A stretch of 54,234 nucleotides of DNA, taken from an uncultured Collinsella sp. (GTDB taxonomy: Bacteria > Actinomycetota > Coriobacteriia > Coriobacteriales > Coriobacteriaceae). A program made the position numbers and the translations under genes. The stretch is from positions 1 to 54,234 of the forward strand of contig CALGZX010000074.1 of NCBI GenBank assembly GCA_937934165.1, given 5' to 3'. Shown piece by piece: positions 35,683-43,216 of this stretch; the first letter of the stretch is position 1; each line of letters opens with the position of its first letter. The notes beneath the pieces were generated by a model. It was not told where the DNA came from. It searched no databases and saw nothing but the letters and a program-made list of their open reading frames with translations.

Positions 35683-35710
35683 AAAACCCGGGTCTCTTAC
35701 GAGGCCCGGG
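35683..35710 (-). terminator. Terminator of the tRNA unit
   Basis: Minus-strand stem CCCGGGCCTC/GAGACCCGGG with GTAA loop followed by TTTTG, 11 bp after tRNA-Glu. Confidence 0.85.
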
Positions 35711-35720
35711 CGTTCAATTT

Positions 35721-35797
35721 TGGTAGCCCGTACCAGATTCGAACTGGTGATCTCCGCCTTGAGAGGGCGGCGTCCTAAACCGCTAGACGAACGGGCC
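35721..35797 (-). tRNA. tRNA-Glu (anticodon CTC)
   Basis: 77 nt including an encoded CCA end. Acceptor GGCCCGT/ACGGGCT, anticodon stem CCGCC/GGCGG with loop CTCTCAA giving anticodon CTC, T-arm ACCAGTTCGAATCTGGT. Reads GAG codons. Transcribed with tRNA-Gln 17 bp upstream. Confidence 0.95.
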
Positions 35798-35814
35798 ATA
35801 TGTAGCAAATGCAA

Positions 35815-35888
35815 TGGCTGGGATGGAGGGAGTCGAACCCCCATTGACGGAACCAGAATCCGCTGTCCTGCCATTAGACGACATCCCA
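35815..35888 (-). tRNA. tRNA-Gln (anticodon CTG)
   Basis: 74 nt including encoded CCA. Acceptor TGGGATG/CATCCCA, anticodon stem GCGGA/TCCGT with loop TTCTGGT giving anticodon CTG, T-arm GGGGGTTCGACTCCCTC. Reads CAG codons. First gene of the two-tRNA unit. Confidence 0.95.
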
Positions 35889-35932
35889 ATGACTGCATCG
35901 CTGCGCTCGGCTGTGCCTTTGCGCAAGAAAGA

Positions 35933-35961
35933 AATATACGGGAAGTCTCGCCGTGACGCAA
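35933..35961 (-). promoter_or_regulatory. Promoter of the tRNA-Gln/tRNA-Glu unit
   Basis: Minus-strand -35 TTGCGT (35956-35961), 17-bp spacer, -10 TATATT (35933-35938), 45 bp before tRNA-Gln. Just upstream (35966-35999) lies an AT-rich inverted repeat, CAATTTTGACT/AGTCAAATTGG, which could be an UP-like element or an operator. Confidence 0.65.
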
Positions 35962-36164
35962 GCCCCAATTTTGACTTTTTTGAAATTCAGTCAAATTGGC
36001 CTAATTTAGTCCAACCCGTGAAGGACCTGTGAAGCCAACCGCTGTACACGAAGGGCAAAACGCCGTGAGCGGTAGCCGTCAACCGTTGGCAGATTCTACC
36101 GTGAAAACGATAGCACCAGGCAACACAATCGAAGTATCAATGATCGCGTAGATATCGAGGCGCC

Positions 36165-36575
36165 ATGGACGAAGAGCTTGATTACCTATGGGAGACCCTG
36201 GGCCTCGAGATCACTGCCGACCTTTGGCCCGAACGGGACAAAATCCATCCCACACTGCGCCCCGCCATCACGGTGATGCAGGCAAAATACCGCCGTGCAT
36301 CCTTTTTGATCATGCGGGTGTCATGGCACGCGGGACTCCCCGACCTTAAGCGAATCCAGGCAAGCCTCGTCGAGCTGTCCGGCATGCCGACCGTCATATC
36401 CGAGGCGCACCTGGAGCAGCGCCAGCGCGAGCGACTGCAACAGCAGCGGATTCCCTTTATCTGCCCCGGTGTTCAGGCATATCTGCCCTTTATGGACGAG
36501 GAGTACTGGAGCGGCAAGCCCAACAAGCACGTAAAGGTCTACGATCCGCACGAATGGGCACAGCTGGCGGACTGA
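36165..36575 (+). CDS. Small protein like the N-terminal domain of a MarR-associated regulator family
   Basis: 136 residues; ATG at 36165 with a weak GAGG close by. The second half (LPDLKRIQASLVELSGMPTV, QRERLQQQRIPFICPGVQAYLPF) resembles the N-terminal domain of Gram-positive MarR-type proteins in which a similar VPF.VPG.Q.YLP segment precedes a winged helix. No helix-turn-helix follows here, so the protein is either a stand-alone form or a truncated one. The similarity is recalled, not searched. Convergent with the ArsC-like gene, separated by a palindrome. Confidence 0.6.
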   Translation: MDEELDYLWETLGLEITADLWPERDKIHPTLRPAITVMQAKYRRASFLIMRVSWHAGLPDLKRIQASLVELSGMPTVISEAHLEQRQRERLQQQRIPFICPGVQAYLPFMDEEYWSGKPNKHVKVYDPHEWAQLAD

Positions 36576-36592
36576 CTGAGGCAGGCCCGCCG

Positions 36593-36642
36593 GCGGAAAG
36601 TGCGTCCCACCCTGAGCACTCAAAACGGGTCGCACTTTCCGC
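36593..36642. repeat. 50-bp palindrome between convergent genes
   Basis: Perfect 12-bp arms GCGGAAAGTGCG/CGCACTTTCCGC with an inner ACCC/GGGT pairing and centre CTGAGCACTCAAAAC. Same architecture as the family A and B elements but a different sequence. It could serve both genes as a terminator, though there is no U-run. Confidence 0.75.
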
Positions 36643-36647
36643 AGCCG

Positions 36648-37007
36648 CTACAGCAACGCCTCGGCCCAAGCCGCTTCCCTAAAGCCGGGAATCGCAAAGT
36701 CGTCGCCCACCAGCAGCGGACGCTTGACCAGCATGCCGTCGGTCGCCAGCAGCTCGTAGCACTCCCGATCCGTCATGCCCGCATCCAGACGCGCCTTCAG
36801 GCCCAGCTCTCGATATTTCATGCCCGACGAATTAAAGAAGCGCCGCACCGGCAGCCCCGAACGAGCAATCCAGGTCGCAAGCTCATCAGCCGTGGGATTG
36901 TCCAAAACGATATCGCGATCGATATACTCTACCCCATGTTCGTCCAGCCATGCCTTGGCCTTCTTACAGGTCGAGCACTTGGGATATTCAACAAACAGTA
37001 CAGTCAT
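36648..37007 (-). CDS. ArsC/Spx-family thioredoxin-fold protein
   Basis: 119 residues; ATG at 37007 after GGAGGA. The N-terminus LFVEYPKCSTCKKAKAWLDE carries CxxC (Cys11, Cys14), followed by the family pattern DIVLDNPTADEL and KRPLLVGDDF. The family covers arsenate reductase, Spx transcription regulators and YffB-like proteins. The CxxC and lack of arsenic genes nearby argue for an Spx/YffB-like redox protein rather than a true arsenate reductase; this is inference. Confidence 0.85.
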   Translation of the reverse strand: MTVLFVEYPKCSTCKKAKAWLDEHGVEYIDRDIVLDNPTADELATWIARSGLPVRRFFNSSGMKYRELGLKARLDAGMTDRECYELLATDGMLVKRPLLVGDDFAIPGFREAAWAEALL

Positions 37008-37099
37008 GGGAATCCTCCGAATATAGATCGGCCAACGCAGGCACACGCCACACGAGGCGCCTTCGTATGATGGGCCAATTGTAGCCCGCGGGTCACACG

Positions 37100-38152
37100 T
37101 TAAACGAACCGTACCCCGAATCCGCGCTTGATAAACGGCAGCAGTTCCATTGCCTCGGGCGTGATATGGCCCGCAACGTTCATGCGCTCGTCACCGGGAA
37201 GATCGACCCGCGCAATCTCAAGCTCGCCTTCGTAGCGCCCATATCCGCTATTGCTCACAGCGATCGACCCCGCCTTTCGCGGCAGGCCGGCTCCGGCATC
37301 CGTCGGCACGGAATCCGGCTTAAGCTTCGTACGTGACTCCTGAGACCTAAAGATGAGGACACTCGAGTCGGACCGGTCGTGATGAATCTGCCCGCGCACA
37401 TAGGCATAACCGGGCTCAAGCTCGCATTGCAGGTCCACGTATCCGGCGGAAACTTGAGCAAACTGCGCCCAGCCCGCATCGGAAAGATCGGGGTCGCCGA
37501 CCAACACAATGTCGCAATCGGCGCCATGTGCAAGCTCAAGCATATTGAGAGCAACCTTTGACTCGCGACCGCGCTGCGCCTCGACCGTCGGCAGTCCCTC
37601 GAATACCGGCCCGCGAACGTTAGCATCACCCGGCACAAAAGCCATGATTTCGAATCCAAGCGCCGCAAGACGAAGATTCGTCCGAGCAACATCTTCAAGA
37701 GCTAAACCGGTATAAGGCTTGGGGTAAAAATTGTGGCAGGCGGCAAAACGAGTCACATCGGCGCCGGCTTCACGCCACGATGCGATTTCATCAGAACTCA
37801 CCGTCGATGCATTGACCACAATGCGAAATACACCGGACAGCTCCGCGACCCGCTGGGCGCTAAAGCCATAGTCCAAACGAAGGTATTCCAACCCCAGATC
37901 GCGCAGGTCCTCGATACGCTCAAGCCCGAGCAAATCGCACGTACGCGGCCCCACATCGGCAATGAGCGCAATGCCGCGGGCGGAAAGCAGCGACAGCACA
38001 TGACGGACCTTATCGGCATACGCCGCTCCCCCATCCTCGGGAATATGCAGCGAGGTGAACGCATAGCGCGCACCCGCCGCGGCACCACGCTCAATCGTCC
38101 GCTCAATATCCTGCAGAGGGCTGGAAAGATAAATCGAAATACCCGTTTTCAC
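37100..38152 (-). CDS. mupG: 6-phospho-N-acetylmuramidase (DUF871 family)
   Basis: 350 residues, start GTG at 38152, with AAAGGAG eight bases upstream. TIM-barrel followed by a C-terminal beta domain, the DUF871 architecture; signature segments GISIYLSS, HIPEDGG, RLDYGFS, ACHNFYPKPYTGL and FVPGD are present. The Staphylococcus aureus homologue MupG cleaves MurNAc-6-phosphate-GlcNAc inside the cell. The neighbours murP, murQ and a MurR-type regulator agree. A terminator-like hairpin lies directly before its ribosome binding site, so its expression may be lower or separately controlled from the rest of the operon. Confidence 0.88.
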   Translation of the reverse strand: MKTGISIYLSSPLQDIERTIERGAAAGARYAFTSLHIPEDGGAAYADKVRHVLSLLSARGIALIADVGPRTCDLLGLERIEDLRDLGLEYLRLDYGFSAQRVAELSGVFRIVVNASTVSSDEIASWREAGADVTRFAACHNFYPKPYTGLALEDVARTNLRLAALGFEIMAFVPGDANVRGPVFEGLPTVEAQRGRESKVALNMLELAHGADCDIVLVGDPDLSDAGWAQFAQVSAGYVDLQCELEPGYAYVRGQIHHDRSDSSVLIFRSQESRTKLKPDSVPTDAGAGLPRKAGSIAVSNSGYGRYEGELEIARVDLPGDERMNVAGHITPEAMELLPFIKRGFGVRFV

Positions 38153-38168
38153 GCTTCAACGCTCCTTT

Positions 38169-38202
38169 AAAAAAGGCCGGCGGAGCAGTTAGCCCCGCCG
38201 GC
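38169..38202 (-). terminator. Hairpin between murP and mupG (attenuator-like)
   Basis: Minus-strand stem GCCGGCGG/CCGCCGGC followed by CCTTTTTTAAAGGAG; the U-run runs straight into the mupG ribosome binding site. It either ends murP transcripts or sets a lower level for mupG. Confidence 0.8.
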
Positions 38203-38269
38203 ACAACCATAGCATCAAGAAATCTGCCGCGCACCGCGAGCCCCGAGCAACACGGCTCGCGATATCAAA

Positions 38270-39700
38270 CTACTCGCCAAAGAACTCGTTGATCTTCTGC
38301 TCGTCGACGCCAAAGAACCACGTCAGGACAAAGCCGGCGGCATAGGCAAGCAGCATAGCGGCAACGTAGCCGAGCTGCTGGCCAGGAACAACGATCAGTA
38401 GGCCAAACAGACCGGAAACGCCCTGAGAAACCGTGCCGATGTGAAGCAGCGCCGCGAGCGCGCCGCCAAATCCGGCACCCAGGCAGGCCGTCACAAACGG
38501 ACGAACGAGCGGCAGCGTAACAGCATACATCAGAGGCTCGCCCACACCCAGGATTCCAACGGGAATGGACTCTGCGACGTACTTCTTGAGCTTGGCGTTC
38601 TTGGTCTTAAAGTACAGCGCCAAACCGGCACCGACCTGGCCGCCGCCAGCCATCATAAGGATGGGAAGCAGGTAATTGATACCCTTGGTAGCGCCGTCGG
38701 GATCGTTGAGCATAGCGTGGATCGGCGTGAGCGCCTGATGCAGGCCGACGGACACCAGCGGCAAGAAGCCTGCCGACAGGATATAGCCGCCCAGGACGCC
38801 CAGTTTCTCGAAGATAAAGGTCAAAACGCTAAAGATGGCAGTCGTCAGCCATGCGCCAACCGGCTGGATGACGAGCATCAGAGCAAAGGCGCCGATGATG
38901 AGCACCAGCAGCGGGGACAAGAACGTGTCGAGTGCGTTGGGCATAACCTTGCGAATCTGACGCTCCATCCAGGCAAAAAATGCACCAGCGATGAGAGCCG
39001 CGATCATGCCACCCGCCGCGGGGTTGTACTGCGCATTGGTGAGCGGCAGCAGAATGGCAGTGGCAGGATCAGCCGCGCCAGGCGCAAGCAGGGGCATGGC
39101 ACTGTTGGCGATACACATCATGCCGGCGATGCCGCCCAGCGCAGCGGAGCCACCAAACTCACGTGCCGCGTTATAGCCCACCAAGATGGGCAGATAGGCA
39201 AACAGGGCCCAGCCCATGGAACGAATGCCCTGGTACCACCACTCGCCTGCAAGCGCGCCTGCCGTCGAGACGTTAATGACGTTGCAGATACCGTTGATGA
39301 GGCCAGCCGCAATGATGCCGGGAAGCAGGGCGACGAAGACATTGGAAATCTTCTTGAGGAAGGCCTGAACCGGCTTGGACTCGTACTTGGCTTTCTGCGC
39401 GGCCTTGTTTGTGGCCGCAGCGTCAACCACGCTCTCGTCGGCAACGCCTTTCGCAAGGCCGGTGAGCTTGGAGAACTCCTCGAGCACCTTATTCACCTTG
39501 CCCGGACCCAGCACGATCTGCATCGTGTCGTCCTCGACCAGGCCCATCACGCCGTCGAGCGCCTTAATACCCTCCGTGTCGACCTTGCCCGTGTCTTTGA
39601 CGGTCACGCGCAGGCGCGTCATGCACGCCGCGTTTGCGAGCACGTTGTCTTTACCGCCCAAAAGGTCCAGCAGCTTTTGAGCCAGCTCTTTGTTCGTCAT
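38270..39700 (-). CDS. murP: PTS N-acetylmuramic acid transporter EIIBC
   Basis: 476 residues; ATG at 39700 after AAGGAGGAG. N-terminal EIIB domain with the phosphorylated Cys26 in AACMTRLRV, then an EIIC domain of about ten membrane segments of the glucose superfamily. There is no EIIA domain, as in E. coli MurP, which borrows EIIA-Glc; the EIIA at 7599-8111 may do this here. Sequence alone does not fix the sugar; MurNAc is inferred from murQ and mupG beside it. It imports MurNAc or a MurNAc disaccharide as the 6-phosphate. Confidence 0.85.
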   Translation of the reverse strand: MTNKELAQKLLDLLGGKDNVLANAACMTRLRVTVKDTGKVDTEGIKALDGVMGLVEDDTMQIVLGPGKVNKVLEEFSKLTGLAKGVADESVVDAAATNKAAQKAKYESKPVQAFLKKISNVFVALLPGIIAAGLINGICNVINVSTAGALAGEWWYQGIRSMGWALFAYLPILVGYNAAREFGGSAALGGIAGMMCIANSAMPLLAPGAADPATAILLPLTNAQYNPAAGGMIAALIAGAFFAWMERQIRKVMPNALDTFLSPLLVLIIGAFALMLVIQPVGAWLTTAIFSVLTFIFEKLGVLGGYILSAGFLPLVSVGLHQALTPIHAMLNDPDGATKGINYLLPILMMAGGGQVGAGLALYFKTKNAKLKKYVAESIPVGILGVGEPLMYAVTLPLVRPFVTACLGAGFGGALAALLHIGTVSQGVSGLFGLLIVVPGQQLGYVAAMLLAYAAGFVLTWFFGVDEQKINEFFGE

Positions 39701-39757
39701 AACTCCTCCTTGTATTGGGTATCTCGTCTAGATGTCATATCAGCTCACGCCGTGCAC

Positions 39758-40681
<924 letters not shown>

Positions 40682-40691
40682 TTCATTCACC

Positions 40692-41543
40692 TCATCTTTC
40701 CTGTTTCTCGATGTAGTTTTGCTTAATGACATGCGTCGCCCGTTCGTAGTCGCTGGAAACGTAAGCAGCGTACAAGGCATCGACAACCATAAGCTGGGCC
40801 ATACGCGAAGCCATGGCACCGCTGCGGACCAAGGGTTCACTCGCAGCGACGCCGAGCACGGCATCGGCCATGGTGGCAAGCTTGGATGATCCATCTACTT
40901 TGGTAACGGCCACTACGGGACAGTTGTGACGTTGAGCCTCGGCGGTGCAGTCCAGCACCTCTTGCGTCAAGCCCGAGTAGCTAAAGGCGATTGCCATATC
41001 GCCCTCATGCATGTTCTTGGCACACAAGAGCTGATCATGCCAGTCGTCGTACAGATGGCACTCTTTGTCGACACGCATGAGCTTTTGCGCCAGATCGTGC
41101 GCGACCAAACGGGAGGCACCAATACCGAACAGATTGACCGCGCGTGCCCGCTTAAGACGGGCCGCGCATCGCTCCAAGACGGTGTAATCGAGCGTTCGCG
41201 CCGTCGCCTCGATCGTGCGCACGTTGCTTTTCATCACCTTCCCCACGATACGTTCGACGCTGTCATCCATGGAGATGTCCTCGAGGGCTACGTCTTTCTT
41301 GTCACCTAAGAGTGCCAGCTCGGCAATCAGTTCGCGCTGGAACTCCTTGTAGCCCGCAAAACCCAAACGCTTGCAAAAGCGCAAAATGCTCGAGGGCGAG
41401 GAGAACGTGACATCGGCAAGACCGCGGACGGACAGCCCGACCACCTCGTGCGGATGAGCGCTTACATATGCGATGACATTGCGTTCCGCCGGGCTCGCGC
41501 TGAGCTCACGCTCGCGAAGCCGCAAAAGCAATCCGTTTGCCAT
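40692..41543 (-). CDS. murR: RpiR/MurR-family regulator
   Basis: 283 residues; ATG at 41543 after GGAGGTG (an earlier GTG overlaps the ribosome binding site). N-terminal helix-turn-helix of the RpiR type (GLADVTFSSPSSILRFCKRL) and C-terminal SIS domain (FGIGASRLVAHDLAQKLMR, AFSYSGLTQEV) that senses a phosphosugar, here presumably MurNAc-6-phosphate. First gene of the operon it is expected to control. The dyad at 41578-41590 is a candidate binding site. The symbol rests on context. Confidence 0.88.
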   Translation of the reverse strand: MANGLLLRLRERELSASPAERNVIAYVSAHPHEVVGLSVRGLADVTFSSPSSILRFCKRLGFAGYKEFQRELIAELALLGDKKDVALEDISMDDSVERIVGKVMKSNVRTIEATARTLDYTVLERCAARLKRARAVNLFGIGASRLVAHDLAQKLMRVDKECHLYDDWHDQLLCAKNMHEGDMAIAFSYSGLTQEVLDCTAEAQRHNCPVVAVTKVDGSSKLATMADAVLGVAASEPLVRSGAMASRMAQLMVVDALYAAYVSSDYERATHVIKQNYIEKQER

Positions 41544-41577
41544 CTCAAACACCTCCGTTGAGAAGAATTAAAGACCA

Positions 41578-41590
41578 ACGAACGATTCGT
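41578..41590. promoter_or_regulatory. Candidate operator for the MurR-type regulator
   Basis: ACGAA-CGA-TTCGT is a short perfect dyad 35 bp before the murR start, next to a TTTAAT hexamer on the minus strand that could be the -10 box. Position fits autoregulation; the site is short and unproven. Confidence 0.35.
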
Positions 41591-41642
41591 ACCGGATACA
41601 AACAGCTTTTGCGGTACATTGTGCCGCATCGTGGCGCACAAA

Positions 41643-41667
41643 GGGCGAGCGTTCTACCGCTCGCCCC
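41643..41667 (-). terminator. Hairpin downstream of the VanZ-like gene
   Basis: Minus-strand GGGCGAGCG.../CGCTCGCCC followed by TTTG, 81 bp after the stop codon. A stable stem but a short U-run. Confidence 0.5.
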
Positions 41668-41747
41668 TCAAATCCGACCGCTCGGAAATACGCGCGACAC
41701 AAAATAATTCAACGAGGTCGCATTATCAGAAACGGGTTTGTTACCGG

Positions 41748-42329
41748 CTAGCGCCTCGCATGGGCGCCGATCGGCCGAGTCGCATGGCGCACCAACGCCG
41801 CCGCCAGCAATACCAACAGCATGGCGGTGACATAGCCCGCAGCATCGAATCCTAAATCGATAACGTCGAAATGCCTGCCGGGAACAAAGATCTTATGTAC
41901 CTGATCGCCAACGGAGCAGGCGGCGCAAAAGAGCAATACGGGCACGCAACGGGAGCATACGCTCCACGGACGCCTGGAAAGGCAAACCACGACCACGGAG
42001 GCGAATAATCCGACGAAGAAAAACTCTACGGTATGGGCAACGCGACGGACGTTTGTGCCCACCCACATGCGAATGGAAGCAAGTCGGCCAGACCGGACAT
42101 TCGAGGCAGCCGAATCGGCGCCCCCGGTCATTCCGTTCTCTGTCTGGGCTTCACCCGTGGCATCAGCAGCCTGAACGCCCGTAGCCTGACCCTCCACCAC
42201 ACGCGCGGTGGACTCGCTCAGCAACGACGTCTCCACCGCATTTTGCTCCGTCAGCACCCAGATGCCCGCCAGCGTTGCAACGAACAGAACAATTGCGGTC
42301 CATCCGATTATTTGTTTTACGCGCGCCAA
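41748..42329 (-). CDS. VanZ-like membrane protein
   Basis: 193 residues from a TTG start at 42329, chosen because AAAGGAGG lies eight bases before it; upstream in-frame codons do not have one. Four hydrophobic segments and the VanZ pattern: HTVEFFFVGLFAS in the second segment and SVGDQVHKIFVPGRHFDVIDLGFDAAGY near the end. A ~50-residue polar loop rich in Ala/Gly/Thr separates the first two helices, longer than usual. VanZ proteins raise teicoplanin resistance by an unknown mechanism and are widespread outside van clusters. No van genes are nearby, so no resistance role can be inferred. Confidence 0.83.
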   Translation of the reverse strand: MARVKQIIGWTAIVLFVATLAGIWVLTEQNAVETSLLSESTARVVEGQATGVQAADATGEAQTENGMTGGADSAASNVRSGRLASIRMWVGTNVRRVAHTVEFFFVGLFASVVVVCLSRRPWSVCSRCVPVLLFCAACSVGDQVHKIFVPGRHFDVIDLGFDAAGYVTAMLLVLLAAALVRHATRPIGAHARR

Positions 42330-42433
42330 GGGCCAACCTCCTTTTTTGTATATCAGCGAGTGTAGCCCCAAATGGCATCGTCACCGTATCAAAATTTGAA
42401 TCGCAACAGGAAGCGACAAAGCGACGCAAACCC

Positions 42434-43039
42434 CTACCCCGCCTCGCGCATCCAGCGATCGAACGTCCCCACGCACACGCCCAGGCACTTTGCTGCCTGG
42501 CTGCGGGTAATATCGCCTGCCTCATAGCTATCGCGCACCAGCTCAAACTGAGGAGGGCACGGCTTGCGAGGTCGACCGAAACGAACCCCTCGCGCCCGCG
42601 CCGCTGCAATTCCCTCCGCCTGGCGCCGATGGATATTCTCGCGCTCCACCTGCGCCACGTAGCTCAGCAGTTGCAGCACAATATCGGCAATCAGGACGTT
42701 GGTCACATCCGGCGCGCCGCTGGCCCTAGCGCGCGTGTCAAGCAATGGCATGTCCAACACCACAATGGCAACCCCGAGCTCCTTGGTAATGCGTCGCCAT
42801 TCCTCAAGAATCTCGGAGTAATTACGGCCAAGTCGGTCGATAGAAAGCACCACCAGCACATCCCCGTCTCCCAGGACGTGTAGCAGCTCGCGATAATGCG
42901 GCCGATCGAAGTCCTTGCCGCTCGCATGGTCGGCATAAATATTCGCCGAGCCCACGCCATAGGCGCCCAGCGCATCCAGCTGCCGATTAAGATTTTGATC
43001 GCGCGAACTCACCCGCGCATAACCGTACACCGTCGCCAT
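42434..43039 (-). CDS. Small serine recombinase (resolvase/invertase)
   Basis: 201 residues; ATG at 43039 after GGGGATGAG. N-terminal catalytic domain with the nucleophile Ser11 in GYARVSSRDQN, and LSIDRLGRNYSEI with the catalytic arginine; a long helix VERENIHRRQAEGIAAARARG and a C-terminal helix-turn-helix (ITRSQAAKCLGVCVGTFDRWM) follow. All parts of a working resolvase/invertase are present. No transposase, invertible gene or plasmid function lies beside it, so its target is unclear. An inverted repeat at 43059-43097, just upstream of its start, might be a recombination or control site. Confidence 0.92.
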   Translation of the reverse strand: MATVYGYARVSSRDQNLNRQLDALGAYGVGSANIYADHASGKDFDRPHYRELLHVLGDGDVLVVLSIDRLGRNYSEILEEWRRITKELGVAIVVLDMPLLDTRARASGAPDVTNVLIADIVLQLLSYVAQVERENIHRRQAEGIAAARARGVRFGRPRKPCPPQFELVRDSYEAGDITRSQAAKCLGVCVGTFDRWMREAG

Positions 43040-43058
43040 CTCATCCCCGCTTTCTTGT

Positions 43059-43097
43059 AAACCTGCCAAAAAGGGACAGGTTTATTTTGGTAGGTTT
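43059..43097. repeat. Palindrome with GGGACAGG core upstream of the recombinase
   Basis: AAACCTGCCAAAA and ATTTTGGTAGGTTT form arms around AGGGACAGGTTT. The centre resembles the GGGACAGG core of the repeats at 8350 and 21730, but the arms are different. It lies 20 bp before the recombinase start. Confidence 0.6.
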
Positions 43098-43159
43098 TAC
43101 CTCCCAAATAGCAGGCAAGCGGGCAGCCAGGCAGACGGTAAGGTGGCCACAATTCAAAT

Positions 43160-43191
43160 GCGGAGGGCGGTCCCGAAAGGCCGCCCTCCGC
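43160..43191 (-). terminator. Terminator of the RNase R gene
   Basis: Minus-strand stem GCGGAGGGCGG/CCGCCCTCCGC with loop near CTTTCGGG, followed by ATTTGAATT, 26 bp beyond the stop codon. Strong stem, weak U-run. Confidence 0.65.
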
Positions 43192-43216
43192 TCCTCCACC
43201 ATGAGTCGGGATTTGG

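Noticed and set aside
36648..37007. Arsenate reductase for an arsenic resistance operon
   Set aside because: No arsR, arsB or acr3 gene adjoins it, and the CxxC N-terminus fits Spx/YffB-like proteins equally well.
41748..42329. VanZ-like gene as glycopeptide resistance determinant
   Set aside because: No vanA/B-type ligase or vanX/H genes are present; VanZ-like proteins are common without resistance.
42434..43039. Serine recombinase as part of a transposon or prophage
   Set aside because: Neighbours are a VanZ-like gene and RNase R; no terminal repeats, transposase or phage gene is nearby.
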